DNA of 64,000 nt, taken from Cordylochernes scorpioides. Taxonomy: Eukaryota > Arthropoda > Arachnida > Pseudoscorpiones > Chernetidae. The notes beneath the pieces are model-generated. The model saw nothing but the letters and a program-made list of their open reading frames with translations. It had not been told where the DNA came from and searched no databases. Positions 31,846 through 42,159 of this stretch are shown here, in pieces (within the stretch, counting starts at the first letter, position 1; every line of letters begins with the position of its first letter). The stretch spans positions 72,824,428 through 72,888,427 of the forward strand of contig CP092881.1 in assembly GCA_030710605.1 (NCBI GenBank). Direction: 5' to 3'. The translations under genes and the position numbers were made by a program.

Positions 31846-32226
31846 ATATAGGAAATGAAAACATTGAGGGATGAATGTTTATACTACACATAGAACAAAC
31901 TTCTACTGTTAATACATTCAACACACACAGCTAGCTGCTAAATTCTTCGGGAAGAAAATAGAAAAAGCCACGCTGGTGTTTGCGGATGGATTATTGTCGT
32001 TCAACGACGCGTTTAAAAGCGATTGACCGCGATATCGTCGACGCAGCCTCTCGACGTGCGGACGTCTACGGATCGGAACTGCGATTGTCTGCAGCATCTT
32101 GACGGTGACTCTCTCTCCAGGACATTGGCGACTGTTATCACCTGTAAGTACTGTGAAGATCTGTTGTTTGTTTAATAAACTGCACACAACACACACATGT
32201 GTGCCAATGTTTTCATTTCCTATATA
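31846..32226 (+). repeat. 380-bp segment with 22-bp inverted ends
   Basis: TATAGGAAATGAAAACATTG at 31847 and its inverse CAATGTTTTCATTTCCTATA at 32203 bound a GC-richer interior (31950-32150), an AATAAA at 32173 and an ACACAC tract. It could be a MITE or the LTR or promoter part of another element. Not resolved. Confidence 0.4.
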
Positions 32227-32429
32227 TAGATTTGCTTTATATTACTATATATCCCTTTTCCCATGTACGCCCATTGTAATGGGCCACAACGTTCGATCAC
32301 CAATAAAATGATATTACTATATATATCCTTATTAAATACTGATTAGAAAATAATTCCCTTAGATATAAATCAATATTTTTTCAGCCAGTAGTAGTTCTCG
32401 AGTTTCTCCCAGCGTTCCATCTTACCTCA

Positions 32430-32815
32430 GGAACAATGTCTTCTTCTTTCTTATCTCCACTCAATCATATTAGGGTATCAAGCTTGTAAAGCATTCTACT
32501 TGTAAAGCTTGATATCATGACTGGGTGAAGTAGAATGCGTCTGCCTTTGTCATTAAGACTGGGAGCACTACTCAGTAGCAGGCCGATTTAGCTCTAAAAT
32601 AAATGGCCGCCTCTGACATGAGGAACAGACACCACATGCAGCCGCTCCTAACATGGAGTACAAACGCTGCTCATCCTATATACCTGGATTAGGAGCCCTT
32701 ACAGGGTACTATCAGTCAGGCCAGCTGAGCTCAGGTTTTTTCAGCGAGCTTGTTACTGCTCCCCCTTCTTCTTTTTCATCCGGGCTTGGGACCGGCAAAG
32801 GCGGAGTTAGGAACA
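32430..32815 (+). repeat. Dispersed repeat K, copy 1
   Basis: Shared with 54652-54955 (-) and 58375-58735 (+): TCTCCACTCAATCATATTAG, GTCATTAAGACTGGGAGCAC, AATGGCCGCCTCTGACATGA, CTCCCCCTTCTTCTTTTTCA. No frame is conserved between copies. Class unknown. Confidence 0.65.
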
Positions 32816-33144
32816 ATGTAAAGATGCAAATAAGACACTTTTCGAATTGTTTCTTCCAAAATAGCCTATTATGACAATGCCATTATGCAAAATAATAAAA
32901 CCATTATCTCTTGTTGCATAACTTAGAATAAAACTTGAACACGCATTCTATAGGCAATCAAGTCACCCCATGCACCATCGAAGTTTTTACCTATTTCAAG
33001 GTCAAAAGACTCATCTACTATCTGTTAGCTGAAATATCCGTGTGCTAAAAGACACAAATCAAGTGGAATTCTTTTAAAACGGATCAGTTTCAACTGTCAA
33101 TAGTGACCTAGAAACTTGTGAATTTATCTATAAGTCAGAATGGT
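32816..33144. other. No gene recognised
   Basis: AT-rich single-copy-looking sequence. Confidence 0.3.
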
Positions 33145-33515
33145 ACAGTGAAGTAATAATTAAGAAAAATACATCTCTTGATTGTGCAACTTAAAGTTGC
33201 TGATAGCTTGCGCCATCTAATGGAATAATTAAGTATAATAACAATATAATAATACTTCTTGAAAATAAAGATACTTCGGCCAGTAAATCTTTTTACTTAA
33301 GAGATAATAAAAATAGTTACTGGCCGAAGTATCTTTATTTTCAAGAACTATGAATGCCGCCGGCCAGGCATATCTTCACGATAATATAATAATAAATATC
33401 AATTAATTGTTGATATTTATCCCGACAGATGGCGCAAGCCATCATCAGCAACTAAAAGTTACACAATCGGGAGCTACCTTTCCCTAATTTATCTACCTAA
33501 TCCCAGTACAATTTA
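33145..33515. mobile_element. MITE M copy split by a fold-back
   Basis: The left arm (GCTGATAGCTTGCGCCATCT) and right arm (GACAGATGGCGCAAGCCATC ... TAATCCCAGTACAATTTAAC) belong to M. The fold-back at 33255-33349 lies between them. Confidence 0.6.
33255..33349. repeat. Small fold-back inside MITE M
   Basis: CTTCTTGAAAATAAAGATAC plus TTCGGCCAGTAA pairs with TTACTGGCCGAA plus GTATCTTTATTTTCAAGAAC; arms of about 33 bp, centre about 28 bp. Confidence 0.75.
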
Positions 33516-33811
33516 ACTTTTGTACTATTTCACGTAATGTCATTTTTTTCAAGGCTTGGAAAAGGATCAAGTTTAGAAGCTAAGGAATCTTGTTCCAACT
33601 GGTTGATCCAAAAACGTCCTACTGAAAGTTTAAGTCTAAAACAGAATTAGGAATATATCTAGCTATTTAATATCAACTCGAGCTTTTATAAAATCAACAC
33701 CTGATATTTTTTTATATTAAAAAAAATATTTATTCACATTTGACTAAATAGCCCATAACGAATCACATCACGTCCTTGGAGTTGGACCCAGTTGTAACAA
33801 GTCATAAGACA
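33516..33811. other. No gene; tail fragment of SINE-like repeat
   Basis: ATCAACACCTGATATTTTTT near 33690 matches the tail of the family at 2882 and 8005. Confidence 0.35.
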
Positions 33812-33990
33812 AAGGCATCGTCTTATCGTTTAACTGAAAGTTGCTGATGGCTTGCGCCATCTATCGGAATAATAGCGCAAGCTATCAGCAACTTTCAGTT
33901 GAACGATAAGAAGATGTCTTTTTCATAATTTAGGCACCTTATCCCAGTACAATATCACATTTGTACTATTTTTTTCACAAGTTATAAGAC
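33812..33990. mobile_element. MITE M copy, compact
   Basis: GGCATCGTCTTATCGTTTAA with CTGAAAGTTGCTGATGG pairs with CAGCAACTTTCAGTTGAACG plus ATAAGAAGATG; the right end is TTATCCCAGTACAATATCAC. Confidence 0.65.
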
Positions 33991-34302
33991 GTTATTTTTC
34001 AAGTAAATTATATATTTGTTATATGCAAATAAGTTTACGATTTTGACACATATACAACGTGTAATTCTCGTCATTTTCTTAAATATCTTTGTGTTACTTG
34101 CTCTCTTTCTCAATACAGACTATACGCAGCTCATATCTGGATCCTAATATAAACGATGTGTTAGATTGATGAGGGAACAGTTCCTCGATATGTGTCCAGA
34201 CAGTGTCCCATTCTGGAAGTTGACAAGAAACATGTCGTCCTAGTCGGCAACATCTAACTAAGCGTCATGACGTCACTCACTGGTATTTTTACCCTCTGTT
34301 AC

Positions 34303-34575
34303 CTCCATGGTCAGGTATAAAATGAGCATTTATTTCCCTGTAAATTACGTCAACTTTTTCCTTTATGAATTTAAATTGGCGTTTCAACCTTCCGAGTAAG
34401 TGAAACATTGGTTTGACATCTACAACTATTGTATTGAAACGTGCGCTTGTTTCAGGTTTTAGAAATTTTCTATGATACGGCACGCCTCTAATGTATTGTC
34501 TCTTTGTAATGTGGTGGTGGTGCTTATCTCCATGGTTAAACCAATCCCTGAAGTCCACTCCACTCTTTGTAATGT
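34303..34575 (-). CDS. Candidate exon or ORF, unknown product
   Basis: An uninterrupted minus-strand frame of about 90 codons reads GVDFRDWFNHGDKHHHHITK, KFLKPETSARFNTIVVDVKP, KRQFKFIKEKVDVIYREINA. It is basic, with a His4 run. CATGGAG|GTAACA near 34303 could be a splice donor; otherwise a stop follows at 34291-34289. I do not recognise the protein. The frame is longer than most chance frames here, but there is no second line of evidence. Confidence 0.3.
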
Positions 34576-34837
34576 AAAGAGATTAAGATGAATAAGATAA
34601 ATTTATTTCATTTCTCTTCACTCTATATTATATCCTTTCTCTCTGCCTTTACACCTGATTTCCCAATAAGATTTTCTACCATCACAGTTGGAATTCCAAA
34701 GATTCATCTGTGTTTCATTAAGGCTCAAACCACGTTCAAATTATACCTCGATTTCTATACTACAATTCTTAAACCTTTACGAGAGATTGAAGTAAAATAC
34801 AATTTCTAATCGAGGATTTTCTGAATACAATCTTAGA

Positions 34838-35098
34838 AGAAAATAAGACCTAATCCACATAATTTATTAGTGTGTGACGTTTCGGCAACAACATTGTCAC
34901 CATCATCAGACAAAAGAATAAATTAGAAAAAAATATTACAGCAAGTTCTTAAATAGTACTATTTAACTGATAACAGTACTATTTAAGAACCTGCTGTGAT
35001 ATTTTTTCTCATTTATTCTTTTGTCTGATGATGGTGACAATGTTGTTGCCGAAACATCACAGACTAATAAATTATTTGGATTAGGTCTTATTTTCTTG
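34838..35098. repeat. Fold-back with hammerhead-like core in both arms
   Basis: The arms (34838-34965 and 34975-35098) are near-perfect inverses meeting in a TACTATTT-rich centre. Each arm read outward contains GTCTGATGATGGTGACAATG, then TTGTTGCCGAAAC, then ...ACTAATAAATTAT. CTGATGA and GAAAC separated by a pairable GGTGAC/GTTGCC stem resemble hammerhead ribozyme core elements. Confidence 0.75.
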
Positions 35099-35360
35099 TA
35101 TTATAATCTATAATCCAAATTGTGCTTTATCATGAATATAATCTTATTGTTTTCTATGGTCACTTTTGTTTGGATCAAATATGTAGCCATCGGTGATATA
35201 ACCTCGGGAGAATGACCTTGTTGTGGATAAATTGTCAAAGTATAGAAGGGGCGGGGTACAGAGGTTTTAAGTAGAAAATCGATTGCAAGATTTGTGGATA
35301 GACAAACAGAGAGACAGGGAAGCAAGTTAAATAAAAGCTTTTAAAAATACCATTGCTCAC

Positions 35361-35438
35361 CGCCACCCTACAATATCCATGAAATTTCAATTCCTCCTCA
35401 GGTAGAAGCAGCTTCACCTCTTCTGATGCATTCACATC
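35361..35438 (-). CDS. Candidate short exon, unknown gene
   Basis: On the minus strand ACTAAAG|GATGTG could be an acceptor and GTGGCG|GTGAGC a donor, bounding 26 codons: DVNASEEVKLLLPEEELKFH then GYCRVA. The frame is in phase at both ends. The protein is not recognised. The acceptor has only a weak pyrimidine tract. Confidence 0.3.
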
Positions 35439-36059
35439 CTTTAGTATGGTTGCACATTGTTTTGTTATATTTGTAGTTTTTGTTTAAAATTTTGGTTACC
35501 AAACACATGTATATAAAATGTTGCAAATAAAATTTTATTGTCTCGTATTAAAACTAAGTTATCGTTATTTCTGTTGACCATACACACATAGCTTGTTGGA
35601 ATGGCTAAACCTCCTTCCATCTGACCTGACATGGAGAGTATGCAATACCTTGATATTATATGTATATTATATAATATAAAATTCAAATATTTTATTTTTA
35701 AAAACATATATTTTATTTCCATTTATTGGGTGTTCTACATTTTTGACCATAGTTAAAAAAACTTTGATTATTGTTTTAAATATGTATAGTTAACATACCT
35801 CCTTTTTTAATTTACTAATATAGGATTTATTTTATAATTCTATATATAATTGTGATAAATATTTAATGTATAATTTGCTTCAAGTAATAGAAAATAAAAA
35901 CTACTCGATAAGTGAATAATTATCTTTCCTATTTTAACGACTGCACCTTCAATTCTCTTATCTTTTCAACAAAACATTATATTCATAACAATTTAGTCGA
36001 CAGGATTTTTAAATTGTGATTATATTTACATCTTAACCTATTAATTATAGGTATAAACT
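35439..36059. other. AT-rich, no gene seen
   Basis: No recognisable coding or repeat signature. Confidence 0.3.
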
Positions 36060-36250
36060 TATGTCCATAGATCACTAAACACCCGTACGCTGTCTTCCAT
36101 AGAAAATACAGGGTATATAACAAACCAATCCAATACAATAGTAGAGCGGTTTAGAGATTAATTTGGCGAAACCTCTGAGAGGGTTCACTACTGATGAACC
36201 AAGCCCTCTCATTCAATAACTCATATCATTGCAGTAAGGTCTGTAGAGAT
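36060..36250 (+). repeat. Dispersed repeat R, copy 4
   Basis: ATGTCCATAGATCACTAAAC, ACAGGGTATATAACAAACCA, CAATCCAATACAATAGTAGA and GAGGGTTCACTACTGATGAA. It is collinear with 47790-48180 reversed, which additionally holds a SINE. Confidence 0.65.
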
Positions 36251-36720
36251 AATATTTGATGATATTAATGAAAAGAAACACATTGACAGTAAATATATTT
36301 GTTACACCCTCTCATTCAATAACTTATATCATTGCAGTAAGGTCTGTAGAGATAATATTTGATGATATTATTGAAAAGAAACACATTGCCAGTAAATTTA
36401 TCTGTTACACCCTCTCATTCAATAACTTATATCATTGCAGTAAGGTATGTAGATATAATATTTGATGATGTTATTGAAAAGAAACACATTGCCAGTAAAT
36501 TTATCTGTTACACCCTCTCATTCAATAACTTATATCATTACAGTAAGGTATGTAGATATAATATTTGATGATGTTATTGAAAAGAAACACATTGCCAGTA
36601 AATTTATCTGTTACACCCTCTCATACAATAACTTATATCATTGCAGTAAGGTTTGTAGAGATAATATTTGATGGTATTATTTAATAGAAACACATTGCCA
36701 GTAAATTTATTTGTTACAAA
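36204..36720 (+). repeat. 103-bp tandem repeat, 5 units
   Basis: CCCTCTCATTCAATAACT begins units at 36204, 36307, 36410, 36513 and 36616; each continues with TATCATTGCAGTAAGGTCTG and TTGTTACA. The first unit is the edge of the R repeat, so the array grew from it. As 103 is not a multiple of three, the 69-codon frames seen are chance. Confidence 0.9.
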
Positions 36721-37137
36721 TTTTAATGGAGAGTATGTAACTAGGGAAGCTTAGTCTTCTGTTACCTACCATAGTGTACCACGTAGATGGCCCCCCAACC
36801 AGAATGAGGAGAAACATCCAAATGTAAGATAATTCTCAGAATCTATTTCTGAAATATTTCGTGGCTTCTACTGGTCGTTGTCTCCGAGAGCCCTGGTTTG
36901 ATGCCCCCATTGGGGGGGATGCTGAACGTATCAAATTATTATGAGAATCATAAACCTTTTATATGAGTCCGGTTACATCGTCTGATGTCTCTTTCGACAC
37001 AGCTACTTGGAAGATCCCTGACTTGGCCTTACTTGTGCTGAAATGTCGGTACCTTGATTGCAGTTTAGTTATATAAAACATATCTGCAAAGAACTTACGT
37101 GGATTTTTAAAAAATTACGAATAAAGTTTTGTGTGCA
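36721..37137. other. No gene recognised
   Basis: Mixed sequence with GTCTCCGAGAGCCCTGGTTT near 36880; no family assignment. Confidence 0.3.
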
Positions 37138-37738
37138 AATATCTATTCCGCCAAATATTGTAGCAAAGTATTTATTATTTTATTACCAGAGTATCAATTT
37201 TTTATATTTATAATTACACCTATCCCCCGATTTACACGGTACTTGTTTTCGCTTTTACACGGTTTTCCAAATAAGTTTTTTTTTTGGTTTTTATCGCACT
37301 ATACTAAAATGCGATATTCTACTCTATACTACCTATGTTGAAAAGAATATTGGGAGGCTCCGATTCATGAGGGGGCGAACACCTATTCAGATTTGACAGT
37401 TTAATATACACCTATCCCTCGATTTACACGTTTTTCTCAGGAACGTATCTACCGTGTAAATCGGGGGATAGGTGTATATTTATTATTTTATTAACAGAGT
37501 ATATCAATTTTTGATACTCTGTCATTAAAATTATAAATACTTTGATACAAAGCACGTGGAAAATAAGAAAAGGCAAACTTCAGGATGACACAGCAATTTA
37601 TTTAGGGCAAGGACAAACTATGAAGGATAAACAAAAGATAAGTATTGAAGGAAGTTTACAGATTAACAAAATCTAAATATTAAAATTGGTACTCTGTTAA
37701 TAAAATAATAAATACTTTGCAAGAGTAATATTTACTAA
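37138..37738. repeat. Degenerate LTR-like sequence with Tigger-like MITE
   Basis: TGTAGCAAAGTATTTATTAT at 37158 and AAATACTTTGCAAGAG near 37730, with CAATTTATTTAGGGCAAGGA between, belong to the LTR family of 44604-44786. A MITE-like palindromic set (CACCTATCCCCCGATTTACA at 37215 and TGTAAATCGGGGGATAGGTG at 37455) sits inside. Boundaries unclear. Confidence 0.45.
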
Positions 37739-37968
37739 AAATGAAGAATATTATTAGAATATGGAGGGAGGGTAACCCCAGCTGAATGTTGACGAGACAT
37801 ATCGCCTGCTGTGTCGTGGCGACAATCAAATGGTCCGATCATCAAAGGAAATCTCAGACCATAACTCCCGGTTATCGGGCTGTGTGGGTCTCCGCTCTCT
37901 GTCCTGGAAGTCTTCAGACTTCGCTGGTCATCGGGACTCGAAGCATGACTCATCACTGAAGACGATTA

Positions 37969-38283
37969 TTATTATTTGATTATCCTTAGTACACGTGGTA
38001 CAGGCCATGATAATCATGGTGGGTAGAAGAAGGCGACTGCTTTTACTGTAAGTGCACCACATGTCTACACACGTGAAAAGCAGTTCGACTTTGCGCTTAC
38101 AAATAAATGTGCCAGAGCCCCGTTTGGTTACTTGCACTCGCTGGTGGGGTTGGGCTTTTGCAAGAATAGGAGGACATTGGATCTTTTTTTTTTAATCAGA
38201 GAAAAGTGCCCAATGCCGGAATCGAACCCGGGTCTTAGCGGTCGAAAACTAACGGTTTATACCAGCCTTCCACCGACTCTCCA
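37969..38283 (-). mobile_element. tRNA-derived SINE, family A
   Basis: Reverse of the copy at 9784: CCATGATAATCATGGTGGGT, GGCGACTGCTTTTACTG, CCAGAGCCCCGTTTGGTTAC, and the head with GGAATCGAACCCGGGTC (inverse B box). Confidence 0.75.
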
Positions 38284-38399
38284 AGACAATTATACTCCGG
38301 TCAGTCAAATCTCAGGTTGAATGCACTCTGCCCCACTGTAAACGTACTTGTCAATGGTCAAATGCAGTCAGTGCAATGGTCGCCATGAGCTCAGCAACT

Positions 38400-38595
38400 T
38401 CTTTATAACCCGACTATTAATGATCCTTGTTACATCCAGATGTCACAAGAACCTACAGGACAATTGTCCTGATGTGGAACTAACACCTATCCACATATTC
38501 TCACGCCCAGCAATGGCCGTAGCCTTGCAGAAAATTGACATGGACTCAGAACAGCAGCTTCACACACCCAAGGTAGAGGACAATTGCGAATTCAG
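38400..38595 (+). pseudogene. LINE ORF2 C-terminal fragment
   Basis: The frame reads NCPDVELTPIHIFSRPAMAV then ALQKIDMDSEQQLHTPK, collinear with the minus-strand copy at 40071-40426 and with 5533-5820. It ends within the coding part without the MEMHGDI terminus, so it is truncated at both ends. Confidence 0.6.
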
Positions 38596-38774
38596 ATTCA
38601 TTTTTCATTATGTCATCACAAATATTTTTGAGCAGTTTAAACACATAAACACCAATACTCTATGCATACTTTAACTGGCAGATCTGCATAATTTGGAGTT
38701 ATAAAGTGTTGCCATTAATGATATTGATTTTCTATCATCACTCTTTCTACTTCTACTCTCTCTATTATTTATAA

Positions 38775-39214
38775 CTAGCCGAATGACCCGGGCAACGCCC
38801 GTGTTTTACCCGATTGAATGTTTTGATTCAAATACTATTTGTTACAATTATAAATTGGCGCCTTAAATAAATTCATATGTTAGTTAATAACTATAGCCTA
38901 TGTGCTTTATCCTGTCTATGTACTGTTGGCTTCCGTAGGCGTCTCTTACTGGGAAAAATAAAGAGAGGATTCCATTTAGTTATTAACTAATATATGCATT
39001 TATTTAAGGAGCGACCCGCTCCAACACAATAGTTACAAAAACGAAAAAGCGAGTAGGGGGGGCATAATGGGGGGGGGGGGGGTTAGGGGGTGGCAAAGGT
39101 TGCGTGATAGTAGCCAACCAATAGGAGAGCGCCATTCCAAAAAAAAAAAGCAAACGGTGACAGAGATGAAAAATGAAGAATTAAGAACGCATGGCGCTCG
39201 TAACTGTATATAGA
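38775..39214 (-). mobile_element. Helitron, C-run subfamily, inverted copy
   Basis: The plus strand begins CTAGCCGAATGACCCGGGCA preceded by A (the 3' end) and finishes GCGCTCGTAACTGTATATAGA (the 5' end). It holds the G runs at 39056 and 39069. Collinear with 24902-25320. A headless SINE A copy (39217-39430) abuts its 5' end. Confidence 0.75.
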
Positions 39215-39216
39215 AT

Positions 39217-39430
39217 ACTAAAAAATGCTCCAATGGCACCCAATTCTTGCCAAGTTCCAACCCCACCAGTGAATGCAAGTAACCAAACGGGGCTCTGGTA
39301 TATTTGTAAGTGCAGAGTCGAACTGCTTTTCACATGTGTAGACATGTGGTGCACTTACAGTAAAAGCAGTCGCCAACTTCTACCCACCATGATTATCAAG
39401 GCCACTTGTACTTGGGAAGGCAAAAAAAGT
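39217..39430 (+). mobile_element. SINE A copy lacking its tRNA head
   Basis: Begins AAAAATGCTCCAATGGCACC and continues through AACCAAACGGGGCTCTGG and GTCGCCAACTTCTACCCACC. Confidence 0.7.
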
Positions 39431-40058
39431 TAATAATGCTATGTTTAAATAAAAGGGAGTACCTGGATCTGCAAAGAAATTTCTTTACAAATCCAAGTAC
39501 GGACTTTTATTTGAACTTATTTGATGGATCGCCTTTTGACTCAAAATAATAATACTATATTCATAAATAAAATTTGCATATGTTTAAACAATCAGTAGGG
39601 AAGAATCTGGGTCATTCGGTAGGTTGCTCTACGAATACAAGCCCCCTGGCTGATATCATGATGTATGTTCCCCAGAGCGTCCCCCCCTGACATTGGTTGC
39701 CCCACTCCCCCCCTGCCATTTCAAACCCCCGATCTAATTAACCTCCCCCCCCCCAGTCTTTCTTTCTTCCTTTTTAAGGTCAAGGTTTCCTTAGTTTATA
39801 TATTCAGTACTTTCCCCAATTGGTATTTTTCCTTGTTTTTTTGTTAAATGGCTGAGTGATTTGTCCATCAAATTGTATGTTTGGCCAAAGCTGAATAGAT
39901 TTGTCAATGAAAGAAGTTATTTAGGACTGAAACATCAAATTTTGGTGCAATATTTGGACGGCTCGTCTTTACCAAACCAAATAATTATTCAGTATTAAGT
40001 ATCTGTTGAAGATATGTCTATACATGTGAACGAAGAGATGATAGAAAAGGTATACAGG
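39431..40058. other. No gene recognised
   Basis: C-rich tracts at 39680-39750; a short imperfect inverted pair around AAATTTCTTTGCAG near 39475. No coding signal. Confidence 0.3.
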
Positions 40059-40070
40059 GCATATATAAGT

Positions 40071-40426
40071 TGTTGTTGTTGTTGTTGTTGTTGTTGTGTC
40101 CAATGAAGAGTCTCAGATGTCTCCATGCATCTCCATCACAGCAGCAGAAATGTCCACTATCTTGGGTGTGTAAAGCTGCTGCTCTGGGTCTATGTCAATT
40201 TTCTTCAAGGCTGCGGCCATTGCTGGACATGAGAATATGTGAGTAGGTGTTAGTTCCACACCAGGACAGTTGTTGCATGCTCTATAGGTTATTGTGCCAC
40301 TCTTCATTGGAAAATAGGTGCCGTTGCCACGTTAGTCACCTTGGAAACAAACCAGAATTTGGTCAAATATTCCAAGGGTCCAGAGGGACCTCAGGGAGGT
40401 GTGGTCGGACTCCCCCCCCCCCCCCC
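40071..40426 (-). mobile_element. LINE-3'-end-derived short element, longer copy
   Basis: Flanked by the 12-bp direct repeat GCATATATAAGT (40059-40070 and 40427-40438). Read on the minus strand it starts with a run of about 16 G, then AGTCCGACCACACCTCC, and ends in (ACA)n. The coding part reads CNNCPGVELTPTHIFSCPAM and KIDIDPEQQLYTPKIVDISA, ending MEMHGDI-stop, an ORF2 C-terminus. It shares its 5' start with the insert at 5533. Confidence 0.8.
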
Positions 40427-40439
40427 GCATATATAAGTG

Positions 40440-40627
40440 AACAGGTTATATCAACGTTTAGTTGATTTCTGTTCCACTAGATGGCGTTCTGCCATCTAAA
40501 AAAAGCTCATGTCCTCGTGGTCAGAATATACCTTTTTTGATTATTTTTACCTGATAATCTATGCAAATTATTGTATTTGTCGTGTCGAGCCATCAAACAA
40601 CTCTTATACTTTAACAATTATTACTTA
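40440..40627 (+). repeat. SINE-like short repeat fragment
   Basis: CACTAGATGGCGTTCTGCCA and GCTCATGTCCTCGTGGTCAG match the family at 2882-3050. Confidence 0.45.
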
Positions 40628-40846
40628 CTAGACGTATGACCCGGCTTCGCCCGAGAATTCCCCCGATTGCAATTTCCTTCATACTGAAAGTACATCAATA
40701 ATAAATATTAGAAGTGCCATAGAATAACAATACAGAAGTAACACATAAACTACAGGAAAAAAGTGTGTGTGATGGCAAAAATTGTATTATATTAGTGTTT
40801 AGGTATTTTATTTAATTAATATAGTTGATATAATAATATATATTTA

Positions 40847-41325
40847 CTAGCGGATGTGTACCCGGCTTCGCCCGGGTTTTATCCGAGTGAAAGTTTGCCT
40901 AACGAATATTATATATTATGAAGTATAATAAACAATGTTAAAGATTAGTTTTAATTATTAATCAAGATTGTGTGTGAATATGTGAGAAAGATGTAATATC
41001 GTTGTTGTTTTCTTGGCCGACTGTTTTACATATGGTGTTATCTTAAAATTGCTTGTTTTGAATATTTTTTTAGATTGAGTTGAATGAATTGCTGAATTTT
41101 TTTTGTATTTATATATAAATAAAATTAACTCTGTTGATTTTTTTTTGTATTTAATCGATAACAGCGAAGTTACGCATGTTAAAGTTAGGAAAAATATTTT
41201 GATGTTAAGCAAAACCTGCTCCATCTCGTTTTACATAAATGTTGAAAATTTGGTCGAAATTGATGCACTGTAACGAAAGTTTTTAGTGAACAACACTTAT
41301 GAAATTTCCATTTTATTAATATAGA
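40847..41325 (-). mobile_element. Nested Helitron, second subfamily
   Basis: Reverse of the copy at 30412-30912: CTAGCGGATGTGTACCCGGC at one end and TTCCATTTTATTAATATAGA at the other, with A before and T after. Its removal rejoins the outer Helitron. Confidence 0.85.
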
Positions 41326-41374
41326 TATTATATATAATATAAATGAGTTTTAAAAATTGTAAAAAAAAAAAAAA

Positions 41375-41470
41375 TGCATCGGCCGGGAATCGAACCCGGG
41401 CCGCCCGCGTGGCAGGCGAGCATTCTACCACTGAACCATCGAGGCGAGCATTCTACCACTGAACCATCGA
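41375..41470 (-). pseudogene. tRNA-Gly(GCC) with internal 28-bp duplication
   Basis: The minus strand holds the 3' 60 nt of tRNA-Gly unchanged (anticodon GCC, T arm GGGTTCGATTCCC, acceptor CCGATGC). The 28-bp block covering the D arm and first half of the anticodon stem (plus GGCGAGCATTCTACCACTGA, then ACCATCGA) is tandemly repeated, and the first acceptor bases have diverged. It cannot fold as a normal tRNA. A T run follows on the minus strand. Confidence 0.85.
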
Positions 41471-41520
41471 TATATGTTTATCGCGAAACAGACAGACATT
41501 GACTTTTATATATATAGAGA

Positions 41521-41886
41521 TTATCAAGCTCAGCCCTTCTGCTTGGAGTACAAGACTTCAGCTCGACAGCGCTGCCCCTACTTCCTGACTCCCTGCCGGC
41601 TTGGAACTACCTGGTTCACCTCAGCAATCTGTCTCCCATGACTAGACTTCTCCTCTAGACTGTAGCTGTACAACCCGGGTAGTTGGAGATTTACGCTCCA
41701 GGAGCCCGGGTTACCTCTATTTTCTCTCTCTCTATTACCAAGCCAAAACTGAAGTAGAAAACATGACATCTAAAGTAACAAGATAATAATCAAGAAGATA
41801 ATCTAAAGTAACAAGACTACTGGACTCGGGACTGGACACCTCAACTTTACGTCCTATTTCTATATAGCACAACAATGTGTTAAACT
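41521..41886. other. No gene recognised
   Basis: A less AT-rich stretch with short frames on both strands and no recognisable product. Confidence 0.3.
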
Positions 41887-42058
41887 AGAAAAATTGAGAT
41901 TGAAGAGGAGCATCTTGTGTGAATTTTATTAGCAAGTTTTCGGACGTCCATCTACAGTATCGGTAGTATCAAAATAGCCTGTAGAAGGACGTCCTAAAGC
42001 TTGCTAATAAAATTCACACAAGATACTCCTCTTCTATCTCCGTTTTATTTTTCTATTT
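41887..42058. repeat. Fold-back element
   Basis: ATTGAAGAGGAGCATCTTGT, GAATTTTATTAGCAAG and GGACGTCC at the left pair with their inverses ending ATACTCCTCTTCTATCTC. The same family forms the outer fold-back at 56599-57029. Confidence 0.8.
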
Positions 42059-42159
42059 TAACTCGAAGATTTTATTTTAGCCGATTAGTTAAATTAAAAC
42101 TATGCAAATTATGCTACAACAAAGAACAAATATAATACAATATAATGTGGCTTGTGAAT

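Larger units (their letters stand above)
40628..41520 (-). mobile_element. tRNA-Gly-bearing Helitron with nested Helitron
   Basis: The plus strand begins CTAGACGTATGACCCGGCTT (3' end, preceded by A) and finishes GACTTTTATATATATAGAGA (5' end), followed by T. The sequence reads, 5' to 3' on the minus strand: TCTC terminus, TCTGTCTGTTTCGCGATAAA, a damaged tRNA-Gly, an A/T-rich part, CACACACACTTTTTTCCTGT, and the 3' hairpin. The Helitron at 40847-41325 interrupts it. The 3' 200 bp matches 43340-43553. Confidence 0.8.

Noticed and set aside
36256..36671. Three overlapping 69-codon frames
   Set aside because: Same frame repeated by the 103-bp tandem unit; each closes after one turn of three units.
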